NCBI GenBank assembly: GCA_041738505.1
Contig: JBGSPQ010000038.1
Span: 8,303 to 72,302, forward strand
Length of the DNA: 64,000 bases
Direction of reading: 5' to 3'
Source: JBGSPQ01 sp041738505
Lineage (GTDB): Bacteria > Patescibacteriota > Gracilibacteria > UBA1369
In this document: one piece after another, positions 44,856 to 53,668 of the stretch
How positions within the stretch are numbered: the first letter of the stretch is position 1
How the letters are laid out: each line of letters starts with the position of its first letter
Notes under the pieces: model-generated
Database searches by the model: none
The model's input: the letters and a program-made list of their open reading frames with translations, nothing else
Told to the model about the DNA's origin: nothing
Made by a program: the position numbers and the translations under genes

Positions 44856-46718
44856 TTATAAAAGATTCCGAATGGAGGAAGGAACTTCAAAAAAACTTTT
44901 TAGTTTATGCACCTCATTGCCAAGCTTTAATTGCAAGTACTGAACAATACCTTTGTAATCACGTTTTCTTAAGAAATTTTTTATAACGGCATCATGTTTA
45001 ATACCTTCAATTATCAATATTCTTGCATCCGGGTGTATTTCATTTCTTTCCAATAATATTTTTGAAAGCCAAAAACACATATCAGGGGATAGTTCCCATT
45101 TTTTTTGTTTGAGATACTCCTTTAAGCTCGGCAACAGATCAGGGAAAGCATTATCTAAAATGTCCTGATTCAAAATAGGGATAGCCTTTCCGCTCGCAGA
45201 AGCTCTATCCAAATCTTCCAAAACCGCTGATGTTAAATCAGTGGATCCTCTCTTACTAAACTCAGCCAGACATAAACCCAATGCATTTGGATTATCAATA
45301 TTTTGGGCACGCAAATCTTTTAGCATGGCAAATAACTCGTCTTCATTTTCCCAAAAACCATTGAGTTCGTTGTGTAAAACCGGGGGATAATCCAATAATG
45401 CTTCCGTGGCCATTTTGGCAGCCCCTTCTTTTTCAGTGATTTTTAATAGTTGTGCATAAACCGCCTTACTTCGGCCTTTCTCTTCGGAACATTGAGCTAA
45501 TTTTAAGGCACCATTAAGAGCGCCAAAGGCTTTTGTAGTCTGCTTTAATTTAATATATGTTTGTGCCAATAAAATACTGGTTTCAAAGTCGGCTAAATAT
45601 GAATGTGCCTCCAGTAATTTAGCTAATGCTTCTTTATATAAACCGGCCTTAAAAAGGGTGCTTCCGTTGTTTTGATATTGCATGGCCCTGATTCCCTCTG
45701 ATCGATAAGCCAAGTCTTGCATAGTTTCCGTGTTTTCCTCTATAGCCCCAGTTATTGCTTCCGTACTGGCACCTATGGCTCCAGTTATTGCTTCCGTGTT
45801 TTCCTGCATCGCCCCAGTTATTGCTTCCGTGTTTTCCTCTATAGCCCCAGTTATTGCTTCCGTATTTTCCTCTATAGCGACCGCAATATTTTGGCCAATT
45901 TCAGTTAGTTCAACTAGATGCTCATTAACCAAATCCAGTCTCTCCAACATTTTGTCTTTCATCACTTCCATTGCAATTAACATTGTTCCGATAGCTCTTT
46001 CAAATGCCTTTTTTATATTTTTGTTTGTGGCTTCGTGTTGCGCCGCCTGTTGCTGTATATTCTCAATCGCCAAATCCGTTAAATCCTCCAATAAGCTATT
46101 GGTATCCCTACTGCAGGAATTGATAGTGTCCTGAATCTGTTCCAGATACTCAGTCTGCAAAGCCTGCCCGCGAGTTACTGTATCCAATGTATTGGCAACC
46201 CGTGCAACGCCCATATCTATGGATGAAGTCCTATTTTCAATCTTTGATAAATGGCTGTTACCAATGGCTATTCCATAACTAACGTTACCAATTCCCTTAA
46301 CCACTTTTCCGATTCCTTCTCCAATTTTGGCAGCTTGTTCTTGTATTTGTTCGTTATGTGCGCGAGTGAGCTCTTCCGCCTGACTTTCTCTGGCCATCCT
46401 ATCATTTTCTCTTTCCCATTCTCTATAACTGTATTCTTCCATTTGCCTGTTCAAAGCACTCGCAAAACCTTCCCTCATTTTATCTCCCACTCTTTCCAAT
46501 ACTTCAGTTTGCGTATTTGGATCGGTTGCCACCACCCTCATGTCTAGAGTGGAGATTTTTGATGACACATCTTTTGTGGCATCAATAAGCTGCTGTTGTA
46601 GTTTCCGGGACATTTCGCCATTTGAAATTGGAGGTGTATTGGGAATTCCAAGCGCGTCTTGGATATAACCCATACCTTGAGTACTTGACTCATCCTCCCA
46701 TCTGCCGGACTTGCTCAT
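44856..46718 (-). CDS. Hendecad coiled-coil and TPR protein of unknown function
   Basis: A 620-residue soluble protein. Residues 90-300 are mostly helical with HLSKIENRTSSIDMGVARVANTL and IENIQQQAAQHEATNKNIKKA. Five 11-residue repeats of the type AIEENTEAITG follow (about 280-335), a hendecad pattern typical of right-handed coiled coils. The C-terminal half has TPR-like helices (STLFKAGLYKEALAKLLEAH, LLAQTYIKLKQTTKAFGALN) for protein binding. No enzyme motif is visible. It is the first gene of a two-gene operon with the WG-repeat protein. A scaffold or sensor role is a guess from architecture. Confidence 0.7.
   Translation of the reverse strand: MSKSGRWEDESSTQGMGYIQDALGIPNTPPISNGEMSRKLQQQLIDATKDVSSKISTLDMRVVATDPNTQTEVLERVGDKMREGFASALNRQMEEYSYREWERENDRMARESQAEELTRAHNEQIQEQAAKIGEGIGKVVKGIGNVSYGIAIGNSHLSKIENRTSSIDMGVARVANTLDTVTRGQALQTEYLEQIQDTINSCSRDTNSLLEDLTDLAIENIQQQAAQHEATNKNIKKAFERAIGTMLIAMEVMKDKMLERLDLVNEHLVELTEIGQNIAVAIEENTEAITGAIEENTEAITGAMQENTEAITGAIGASTEAITGAIEENTETMQDLAYRSEGIRAMQYQNNGSTLFKAGLYKEALAKLLEAHSYLADFETSILLAQTYIKLKQTTKAFGALNGALKLAQCSEEKGRSKAVYAQLLKITEKEGAAKMATEALLDYPPVLHNELNGFWENEDELFAMLKDLRAQNIDNPNALGLCLAEFSKRGSTDLTSAVLEDLDRASASGKAIPILNQDILDNAFPDLLPSLKEYLKQKKWELSPDMCFWLSKILLERNEIHPDARILIIEGIKHDAVIKNFLRKRDYKGIVQYLQLKLGNEVHKLKSFFEVPSSIRNLL
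45714..45878 (-). repeat. 33-bp tandem repeat coding for the hendecad units
   Basis: Five units of 33 bp, three of them nearly identical in DNA, lie within the coiled-coil gene. Confidence 0.85.
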
Positions 46719-46744
46719 AATAGTGTTTTCCCTTAAAGTGTCAC

Positions 46745-46774
46745 ATCTTACAAAACCAAACAGTCAAAAGTCAA
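46745..46774 (-). promoter_or_regulatory. Promoter of the coiled-coil/WG-repeat operon
   Basis: TTGACT (46774-46769), an 18-nt spacer and TAAGAT (46750-46745), ending 26 bp before the ATG at 46718. Confidence 0.55.
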
Positions 46775-46812
46775 ACTTTTTATGGAATTGTCTTTTGGCG
46801 TTTTCTGAATTC

Positions 46813-48423
46813 CTACCCTTGGATTGTGCGGATACCGTCCAGGAGTAGTTTGGGGTTGAATTTTTGTTTGTTGTGGAGTTTGGGGATTTTGACGGGCAGG
46901 TTGAGTAGTTTTTTGACGGCGATTTTTGCCGAGCGGACAGAGCATTCCACGGTGAAGACGATTTCGCCGGGGAGTTCCACAAACTGGCCGATGAAGGCAA
47001 AGTTCTTTGAGCCCGCGGGGACTATTTTTGGCCTGTCCGATTTGGTGCGGGGCATGAACTGGCTGGTGATATACGGCATGTAGCTGGGTATGCAGACGGC
47101 GGATTTTAAGATGCGGGGCAGGTCTTTTTGGAATCCGAGATGGCCGCAGATTTCTTCCAGTATTTCTTTTCCATTGCAGTCGGACATTTTTTTATTTACA
47201 TAATCGCCTTTGTTTTCGGGGTTCAGAGCGTAGCCCCAGCAGACGTAAGTGCCTTCCGGCTGGTTTTTAAAGTACGGCTGGTTGGGGATGGTGATTGTCA
47301 TTTTCCAGTTTGAATCTTTGAAGGTAACAAGCCCGCCGGTGCCCGCTTTGTTGCCGGTGAGTTTTTCCAATAGGTTTATAAAAGTCGGGTCGCGAAAGGT
47401 GATGGTGAATGATTCCCAGGCGGTTTTTTGGGGGGAGCCGCAAAAAACGGCCGGCATGCCAAAGTCGGTGGATTTTTTGGCAATGTTGTTCCAGAGCGCC
47501 CAGCTGGCGGATTTTTCCAAATCTTTGGCCGTTTTTTGCGGCGGCGCGTTTTCCATGGATCCCTCGCTTGAACCGGCCGTCATTGATCCGTTGGTGATGA
47601 ATACCAAATCATCTTTATTTACTTCGATTTTTTCTTTTCCCTCACCTCCAAAAATCATTTCTTTAACATATTTTTTCCCGTCCTTTTCATCAAATTCCAA
47701 ATCAATCACTTCGCGATTATTTTCAAAACGCACGCCGTTTTCTTTTAACCAATTCACCAACGGGACAATCACAAAATCATATTCGCAGTACGGCGCGCTT
47801 AAAACGCCGCTCATGTTGTACATTCGCGGGGCGTCCTGCACAAACCGGCAAAGATATCTTCTCATTTCCACCAGACTGTGCCACGGCTGAAAAGCCAATG
47901 TGGACGACCATAACAGCCAGAAATTAGTCTTGAAAAATGCCGGAGTAAAATACTCGCCGATTTGAATAGTACCGAAATATTCTTCGGGCAGATACAAAAA
48001 TTTTACCAGCAACAATTTGTCACGCAAGCTTAGTCCCATCTTGCGGGCGTCTATAGGTTTGCCGTTTTCCACAAGCCGGGCTTTGGCGATTTGTTTCACC
48101 TTACGATTGAACTCAAAAAAATCATCCTTTAGATTTTTTCCGGGATTTTCCGGTGACGGTATTTTGGAAAACAAATCGTAACTGCAAAGATATACCGTGT
48201 CCTCGAACATTCTAAATCCCCTGCTAACGTATCCTTTTTCCTCATTCCCACTGCCGTCAAAACTGCCGCCCATTTCCTGCCGTACATCAAAAATATGAAT
48301 TTTTTCGCCTTTCATCCCGCCGTCGGCTATAAGATAAGCCGCGGCGGAAAGCCCCGCGATCCCCCCACCGATTATGTATGCCTGTTTGTTGACGGAGTTT
48401 TTCATAAGCGACCCATGTACCAT
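46813..48423 (-). CDS. Oleate hydratase-like FAD-dependent protein (MCRA family)
   Basis: A protein of 530-536 residues. The FAD-binding fold starts with AYIIGGGIAGLSAAAYLI. Segments typical of the myosin-cross-reactive-antigen/oleate hydratase family follow: EMGGSFDGSG, SRGFRMFEDTVYLC, FWLLWSSTLAFQPWHSLVEMRRY and FITNGSMTAGSS. The C-terminus has FAFIGQFVELPGEIVFTVE. Characterised members add water to the cis-9 double bond of oleate at the membrane surface. The start is either ATG 48423 or ATG 48405 (MKNSVNK); a TATAAT at 48438-48433 lies so close that the first would be nearly leaderless. The last about 70 bp are copied at 42633-42702. A fatty-acid enzyme is notable in a CPR-type genome, which usually has little lipid metabolism. 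Confidence 0.85.
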   Translation of the reverse strand: MVHGSLMKNSVNKQAYIIGGGIAGLSAAAYLIADGGMKGEKIHIFDVRQEMGGSFDGSGNEEKGYVSRGFRMFEDTVYLCSYDLFSKIPSPENPGKNLKDDFFEFNRKVKQIAKARLVENGKPIDARKMGLSLRDKLLLVKFLYLPEEYFGTIQIGEYFTPAFFKTNFWLLWSSTLAFQPWHSLVEMRRYLCRFVQDAPRMYNMSGVLSAPYCEYDFVIVPLVNWLKENGVRFENNREVIDLEFDEKDGKKYVKEMIFGGEGKEKIEVNKDDLVFITNGSMTAGSSEGSMENAPPQKTAKDLEKSASWALWNNIAKKSTDFGMPAVFCGSPQKTAWESFTITFRDPTFINLLEKLTGNKAGTGGLVTFKDSNWKMTITIPNQPYFKNQPEGTYVCWGYALNPENKGDYVNKKMSDCNGKEILEEICGHLGFQKDLPRILKSAVCIPSYMPYITSQFMPRTKSDRPKIVPAGSKNFAFIGQFVELPGEIVFTVECSVRSAKIAVKKLLNLPVKIPKLHNKQKFNPKLLLDGIRTIQG

Positions 48424-48681
48424 ATGTTCATAATTATAACAGAGGTAGGGTTATATTTTGTTGCCTTTTTTGTTTTATAAAATGTTTCCTCTTTAGTTCA
48501 ACTGTTTATTTGTAACGCCTTAAATAAATGCTTGCATTTATTTTTTTTTTGGATTAGCGTTTTACATCTTTTTTAAATCGAACAATAAAAAAGATGACGA
48601 GGTAAGGACAATTATCGAATGAAGACCTGTTTTGTGGATTGATTTGTCTGAATGATTTTTTATCATTTAACCCCCAATCCC

Positions 48682-50667
48682 ATGACCAAAGTTTTTCATA
48701 ACACCATAATGGAAGGTATTCCGGCAAGAGTACCTCGCCCCTCGTCACCCGATTTATTGTCGAGTGGGAAAATTGCCAGTGTCATAGATTCCAGTGCTGT
48801 TAAAGTTTCAAAAGTCGTTAATATCGGTAGTAGTCAATCATCGCTATCTTCAAGGGCTCATCCGACAAGAGAGTCCATGTTTCCGGAAGCACAGCGCAGC
48901 AGAGAAAATGCTATGCTTGATTTCACCAATAAGTCTGATGTTTATAGAACGACGGTGGAAAAATTGCCGGGTATTATTTCCATAATTGAAGCTCATTTAA
49001 AACCCAAACTTCCAAGGAATATTGTTAGATCATGGAAAGCCGGCGACGTTAAACAGAAACGAGAAAATATTACAAAAGAATTGATAAGTCTGATCGGCAG
49101 ATGTGTGGAAAATTCTGCACCGGGATCATCTGAGGATCTGGATATAACACTTTTTAGGATGTTATTTTCAAATAAAGACGCGCTTTTAAGTGATTTGCTC
49201 AGACATAAATTGGATGAAATGGTGATGAAACTGATTGTTGAAATAAGAGGAGCAAGAATCCCGACTATTCCGGATTTGAGGTTGCCGGTTGAAAATATTG
49301 CCGAGAAAAGTAATCTGAAAGAGATGATAATGGAGTTGGATGAATCGGACATAATAGGTATCAGTGATCCGAAAATTGAAGAGCGTCCATCAAATCCTTC
49401 TCCCGTTGAGGAATTTAGACACTCAACGATGATTCCTCCGGCGATGTCCAAGACACAGGAGTTAAATGATTTACAATTGTTTTCCTCCGACACTTCGAAT
49501 ATTGATGATGAATGGGATGATATTCCTCCTTCACAAACATATTCGTCATCGGTTAATGAGCCGGTTGAATTTCATGACACGCTGAATGAAGTGGATCTAA
49601 AACAAACAGATCAAGTGCCCGCGAATGATACGTTTGAAATGCTGACAGCAGAGGATATAATCGAGGTTATGCCGAATAAACATGACTCACTGGCTCCGGT
49701 CGTCAGCCTTAAAAATGAACCAAATGATATGGATTTTGACGATGATAACACAGAGGATGATGATATTTTGTTAACGTTAAAAGGTCCCGGTGCACAGTTG
49801 ATCGCCAAGTACAGATTTTTAGTGTCCGCTGCCGCGTTGGCTATTTTTGCCGGGGGCGGAACGGTTTACCTTCATAAAACACAATTAAAGGGTGGCGACG
49901 CAATCATCGCGGCCGTTCAGTCGGATGATAATCCGAAAAATCAAAAAACGGCCAAAAGCTCACTCAATGAAGCAAAAGTTGAAGTTAATGAGCAAAAAAT
50001 CAATGTAGTTAAAGAATTTGTGCCTGTTGTTTCCGATTCGGCATATCAAAAAATCAGTCAGATTGCTGATCAAAACAAGCGATCAATTTTTGAAAAGATG
50101 CTGTATGAGGGTAAGTTTAATTTTAGTGGTAATAAGAGAAATACCGTAGATCAGTTGCTTCTTCCGTTTTATTCGATAGCAACACCTCAACAAAAACAAC
50201 AACTGGATCAAGTGGCAAAAAACTTCAATATAGGTCTTTATGCTTCAGCTACCAAACGGTTTGGAGGATTAAATCCTGATGAGAAAAATCGTCTTTTGCA
50301 TAATAACAACCCAAATAATTCAGACGGTCATGTCTATCGCGCGCTGAAAAACAGTAAATATGGTGACCCCGCCAACTGGAACAGTGAATATAGAGGACAA
50401 CCATACAAACAGGTGTTTCATAATGAAATGGACTTTTATGAAAGGTTTGAACGAGAAATGACTGAAATAGCGGGTAGTCCTCAAGTTTTTAGTCATGAGG
50501 GTAATGACGACATCAATGTGTTTGATTCCGGTACGGGTAAATACAATGCTGTCATTGAAGCGGCGTCCAAAATTGTTTTCGGATCCGATTTTAGTCAGGC
50601 ACGTTCGACTGACAGCATTCCCGACGGTCCCGATGCGGAAATACCGGTAATCTGGGATCTGGAATGA
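48682..50667 (+). CDS. Single-pass membrane protein of unknown function
   Basis: A 661-residue protein from ATG 48682; an in-frame ATG at 48652 is also possible and neither has a Shine-Dalgarno sequence. The first about 370 residues are soluble, with helical stretches (FRMLFSNKDALLSDLLRHKL) and an Asp/Glu-rich end (DFDDDNTEDDD). One hydrophobic helix follows (RFLVSAAALAIFAGGGTVYL, about residue 375), then about 260 residues that would lie outside the membrane. Near residue 500 comes FEKMLYEGKFNFSGNKRNTV. I recognise no family. It is A+T-rich like the nearby accessory operon and stands alone between divergent and convergent neighbours. Confidence 0.65.
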   Translation: MTKVFHNTIMEGIPARVPRPSSPDLLSSGKIASVIDSSAVKVSKVVNIGSSQSSLSSRAHPTRESMFPEAQRSRENAMLDFTNKSDVYRTTVEKLPGIISIIEAHLKPKLPRNIVRSWKAGDVKQKRENITKELISLIGRCVENSAPGSSEDLDITLFRMLFSNKDALLSDLLRHKLDEMVMKLIVEIRGARIPTIPDLRLPVENIAEKSNLKEMIMELDESDIIGISDPKIEERPSNPSPVEEFRHSTMIPPAMSKTQELNDLQLFSSDTSNIDDEWDDIPPSQTYSSSVNEPVEFHDTLNEVDLKQTDQVPANDTFEMLTAEDIIEVMPNKHDSLAPVVSLKNEPNDMDFDDDNTEDDDILLTLKGPGAQLIAKYRFLVSAAALAIFAGGGTVYLHKTQLKGGDAIIAAVQSDDNPKNQKTAKSSLNEAKVEVNEQKINVVKEFVPVVSDSAYQKISQIADQNKRSIFEKMLYEGKFNFSGNKRNTVDQLLLPFYSIATPQQKQQLDQVAKNFNIGLYASATKRFGGLNPDEKNRLLHNNNPNNSDGHVYRALKNSKYGDPANWNSEYRGQPYKQVFHNEMDFYERFEREMTEIAGSPQVFSHEGNDDINVFDSGTGKYNAVIEAASKIVFGSDFSQARSTDSIPDGPDAEIPVIWDLE

Positions 50668-50707
50668 AAACCGCCAATTTAAAGACCTGTTCCTGTGTTG
50701 AAAATAT

Positions 50708-50781
50708 TGGAGCGGGTAAGGGGAATCGAACCCCTGTCATGGGCTTGGAAAGCCCCTATAATACCATTATACTATACCCGC
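50708..50781 (-). tRNA. tRNA-Gly (anticodon TCC)
   Basis: The minus strand folds into a complete cloverleaf: acceptor GCGGGTA paired with TACCCGC, anticodon stem GGGGC/GCCCC-type with loop TTTCCAA (anticodon TCC) and T-arm loop TTCGATT. The discriminator is T, and CCA is encoded at 50710-50708. TCC reads GGA and, by wobble, GGG. Confidence 0.95.
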
Positions 50782-50884
50782 CCGGTTGTGAATGTGCTGG
50801 TTGAAAGGCTTATCCTGAAACGCAAGGACGATATTAGCGAATTTGCCGATTTTGCGCAATATTTGTTTGAAGCACGCACGGGAG

Positions 50885-51523
50885 TTACGGAATCCCCGGC
50901 AATTGTATATGGAATAAAGGTCCAAGGGATGAGATAACGCTTTGTCTTGTTTCAATTCTTGGCAATATTATTTTTATATCACCTCTAATTGAAGCCTTAT
51001 ACAGACCATATAATCCGCAAATATCGGCAAAATCTTCTCCATCTAACGCCAAACAATCCACTGGAATTCCTTTCTTATCAATCCAGGACTGCAATAATGC
51101 CCGTTGATTGATTGCTTTCAGAAATTCCCCGCTTTCGTGGCTTGCCGCAAAAATTTTATTCGATTCGCTCAGTCCGCGTTTAATGGCAATAACATACGCT
51201 GTCTTCCGTTCATCAACGGGATGTCTTGTGCAGACCGCTGTCGTATCGGAATCGTTAACTTTGCCCCTGATTTTAGCCATGGCCATTGACCTGGTAATCC
51301 TTTCAAAAAAAGAGTCGACCGCTTGATCAATGATTCCATTTCCGGGTCCGTTTATTTTCAATTTTGCTATTGTCCTCTGCGTCTTATAAATATTTTCAGC
51401 CAAAGAAGCAACTTCACCGTCATATCTGAACCATGTATCGTGCGGCATGGTTATTGATTCTTCAATTCCGGGAAGTGTGATTTGTTTACCGCCGTCGAAA
51501 TATGTTTTTAATTGCGAGTACAT
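50885..51523 (-). CDS. Hypothetical protein
   Basis: A 212-residue frame from ATG 51523. The frame can be extended to a TTG at 51571, but that overlaps a TTGACA element (51571-51566), so the inner start is preferred. There is no signal peptide or membrane helix. Visible features are KTYFDGGKQITLPGIEES near the start, FAASHESGEFLKAINQRALL near residue 130 and DGEDFADICGLYGLYKASI near 170. HESGE resembles part of a metal-binding helix, but without a further ligand pattern a peptidase role is not supported. It ends about 100 bp upstream of the tRNA-Gly gene on the same strand. Confidence 0.55.
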   Translation of the reverse strand: MYSQLKTYFDGGKQITLPGIEESITMPHDTWFRYDGEVASLAENIYKTQRTIAKLKINGPGNGIIDQAVDSFFERITRSMAMAKIRGKVNDSDTTAVCTRHPVDERKTAYVIAIKRGLSESNKIFAASHESGEFLKAINQRALLQSWIDKKGIPVDCLALDGEDFADICGLYGLYKASIRGDIKIILPRIETRQSVISSLGPLFHIQLPGIP

Positions 51524-51592
51524 GAATGTATTATTTGTACCACATTGTGACACTTTTCCGCTTTTTGTCAATATCAGCCGCCGGAAAGGGTA

Positions 51593-52117
51593 TCAGTCAA
51601 CATCACTTTGCTCCATCATGTAAACGTCGGGCAGGTTGCGGTAAAGTCCGCTGTGGTCAAACCCGAATCCCACTATGAAAGGCGTCTCGTTGTATTTAAA
51701 GCCCACGTATTTGGGCGGTTTGATGACATGTTTGCGCCTTTGGCCTTTGTCCACCAACGTAACGGTTTCCACCGAGGCCGCTCCCCTGCTTTCCAGATAC
51801 TTCTGCACAAAACTCATCGTCTTACCGGTATCAATAATGTCCTCCACAATCAAAACGTCGCGGCCCCTCACATCCGTATCCAAATCCTGAATAAACTTAA
51901 AATCGTCGCTCTGGGTACCGTGTTTGTAGCTGGAAATGGTCATGAAATCTATCTCCACTTCCCCCTTGATTTGCACCAGCAGATGCGACATAAAAATCAC
52001 ACAACCCTTTAAAAGCCCGATGGCAAGAAAAGGCCGTCCTTTATAATCCGCGGAAATTCTTTCCGCCAGCTCGGCGATTTTTTCCCGTAATTCCCGATTG
52101 TGATAGAGAAGTTTCAT
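51593..52117 (-). CDS. hpt: Hypoxanthine phosphoribosyltransferase
   Basis: A 174-residue enzyme from ATG 52117 (MKLLYHNRELREKI), close to the usual 170-185. The PRPP-binding motif is VLIVEDIIDTGKTM, preceded by LLKGCVIFMSHLL and the flexible-loop SYKHGTQS; the C-terminal VGFGFDHSGLYRNLP is characteristic of HPRT. It converts hypoxanthine or guanine with PRPP to IMP or GMP, the purine salvage step CPR cells depend on. The longer upstream frame (to 52171) has no support. The beta-CASP gene precedes it by 77 bp on the same strand. Confidence 0.93.
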   Translation of the reverse strand: MKLLYHNRELREKIAELAERISADYKGRPFLAIGLLKGCVIFMSHLLVQIKGEVEIDFMTISSYKHGTQSDDFKFIQDLDTDVRGRDVLIVEDIIDTGKTMSFVQKYLESRGAASVETVTLVDKGQRRKHVIKPPKYVGFKYNETPFIVGFGFDHSGLYRNLPDVYMMEQSDVD

Positions 52118-52194
52118 ATATAAAAAAAGGCCGTATGCCGATTTTATATATCCGGCGCGTCTAAAAAGCAACTTTCAAATGCGCCATTCCCTAC

Positions 52195-53595
52195 CTATTC
52201 TATTTCTATCACCTGCTCGGGCATGGGCTGTTCCACGTCCTTGAATCCGCTTTCGTGAAGGTATTCCATGAATTTCTGGCCCTGAGTCTCTTCGTGGTGG
52301 ACCAGGAAAATCTTCTTTAGTCCCTTCACGTGACTGATGTAATCCAGCAGATCGCTTCTGTCCGCATGGCCGGAAAAGGCATCCATTATGCAGACTTCGG
52401 CTCGCACATGGTAGGGGTCGCCAAAAATATTCACGACTTTGTTCCCATCCCTGATTTTTCTTCCCAGCGTGTGGGCGGCCATGTATCCCACAATCATTAT
52501 GATGTTGCGGGGGTCTTCTATATTGTTTTTCAGGTGGTGCAAAATACGTCCGTTTTCACACATTCCCGATGCGGAAATGATGATCGCGGGGCCGTTTAAG
52601 TCGTTTAGTGCTTTGGATTCCTCCACGTCGCGGGTGTATTTGAGTCTGCCGAAACCAAAGGGATTTTTTCTGTGAATGATAAATTCCTGAAAGGTTTCAA
52701 AATCGTAACATTCCGGGTGCGAAGCGAAAACTTCGGTGGCGTTTGCGGCCAGAGGACTGTCCACGTAAATCGGAATATCCGGAATTATTTTATCCTGCCA
52801 GAGCTGATTAAGGTGATAAATCATTTCCTGCGTGCGCTCCACGGCAAAGGCGGGAATAAGGATTTTTCCCCCTCTCTGCACGGCTCTGTTCACAACTTCG
52901 GCCATTCTTTTTGCGGCATCGGTCATGGATTCGTGCAGGCGGTCGCCGTAAGTGCATTCGGTAATCAGATATTCCGCTTCCGGCATGGGTTGCGGATCTC
53001 TCAAGATGGGAAGATTTTTTCTACCCAGATCGCCCGTGAATGCCAGCGTGTAGTGCTTGTTTTTCTCTTTGTCAAAAATCAGCAGATGAACCAGCGACGA
53101 ACCGAGCATGTGACCGGCGTCGTAAAACGAACAGACCACGCCGTCCTCCACCACGAAAGCTCTTTCGTAACTTACACCGTAAAACTGGCCAAGCGCCTTG
53201 ATGGCGTCCTTTGTGGTGTACAGCGGTGTTACAAGAGGCATACCTTTTCTTTCATTTTTCTTGTTGATATATTCGGCGTCTTTTTCCTGAATGTAGGCGC
53301 TGTCCAGCAACATGTGATTGCATAGATCGCGGGTGGCGAAGGTTGAATAGATGGGCCCTTTGTAGCCGCTTTTAACCAGAAAAGGTAATCCCCCGCTGTG
53401 GTCAATGTGCGCGTGGGAAAGAATTACCGCGTCAATTTCTTCGGGGTTTACGCAAAGACCCCGGTTTTTTTCATCCGATTCCTCACGATGGCCCTGGAAC
53501 AGGCCGAAATCCAAGAGAATTTTTTTCCCGTTAACCTCCAGGATGTGCCTGGAACCCGTTACCTCGCGAGCGGCGCCGCAGAATTTTAGTTTCAT
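52195..53595 (-). CDS. Beta-CASP metallo-beta-lactamase RNase (CPSF/YsH1-like)
   Basis: A 466-residue protein. The metallo-beta-lactamase zinc motif HAHIDHSG is near residue 60, after GAAREVTGSRHILEV, which is typical of the CPSF-73-like group. Later zinc ligands appear in SFYDAGHMLGSS and LAFTGDLGR. The beta-CASP part contains IPAFAVERTQEMIYHL and IIISASGMCENGRILHH, and the C-terminal FSGHADRSDLLDY and FLVHHEETQ supply the last histidines. The family comprises endo- or exoribonucleases that process or degrade RNA. There is no KH domain, unlike archaeal FttA, and no RNase J-type C-terminal domain. Confidence 0.9.
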   Translation of the reverse strand: MKLKFCGAAREVTGSRHILEVNGKKILLDFGLFQGHREESDEKNRGLCVNPEEIDAVILSHAHIDHSGGLPFLVKSGYKGPIYSTFATRDLCNHMLLDSAYIQEKDAEYINKKNERKGMPLVTPLYTTKDAIKALGQFYGVSYERAFVVEDGVVCSFYDAGHMLGSSLVHLLIFDKEKNKHYTLAFTGDLGRKNLPILRDPQPMPEAEYLITECTYGDRLHESMTDAAKRMAEVVNRAVQRGGKILIPAFAVERTQEMIYHLNQLWQDKIIPDIPIYVDSPLAANATEVFASHPECYDFETFQEFIIHRKNPFGFGRLKYTRDVEESKALNDLNGPAIIISASGMCENGRILHHLKNNIEDPRNIIMIVGYMAAHTLGRKIRDGNKVVNIFGDPYHVRAEVCIMDAFSGHADRSDLLDYISHVKGLKKIFLVHHEETQGQKFMEYLHESGFKDVEQPMPEQVIEIE

Positions 53596-53668
53596 TTTTA
53601 TGTTTGATTACGTTTTCAATGATTTATTTTAACATAAAAACGCCACTTTTATCAACCCCTCGAGCCGC

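Noticed and set aside
45714..45878. Regular 33-bp repeats that look like a CRISPR array
   Set aside because: They are head to tail without spacers, in frame inside a coding region and encode 11-residue coiled-coil units. No cas gene is present.
45730..46134. 134-codon plus-strand hydrophobic frame with repeats
   Set aside because: It is the antisense image of the coiled-coil repeats, not an independent membrane protein.
51524..51571. N-terminal extension of gene 50885-51523 from a TTG at 51571
   Set aside because: The proposed start codon coincides with a TTGACA element; the first convincing start is ATG 51523.
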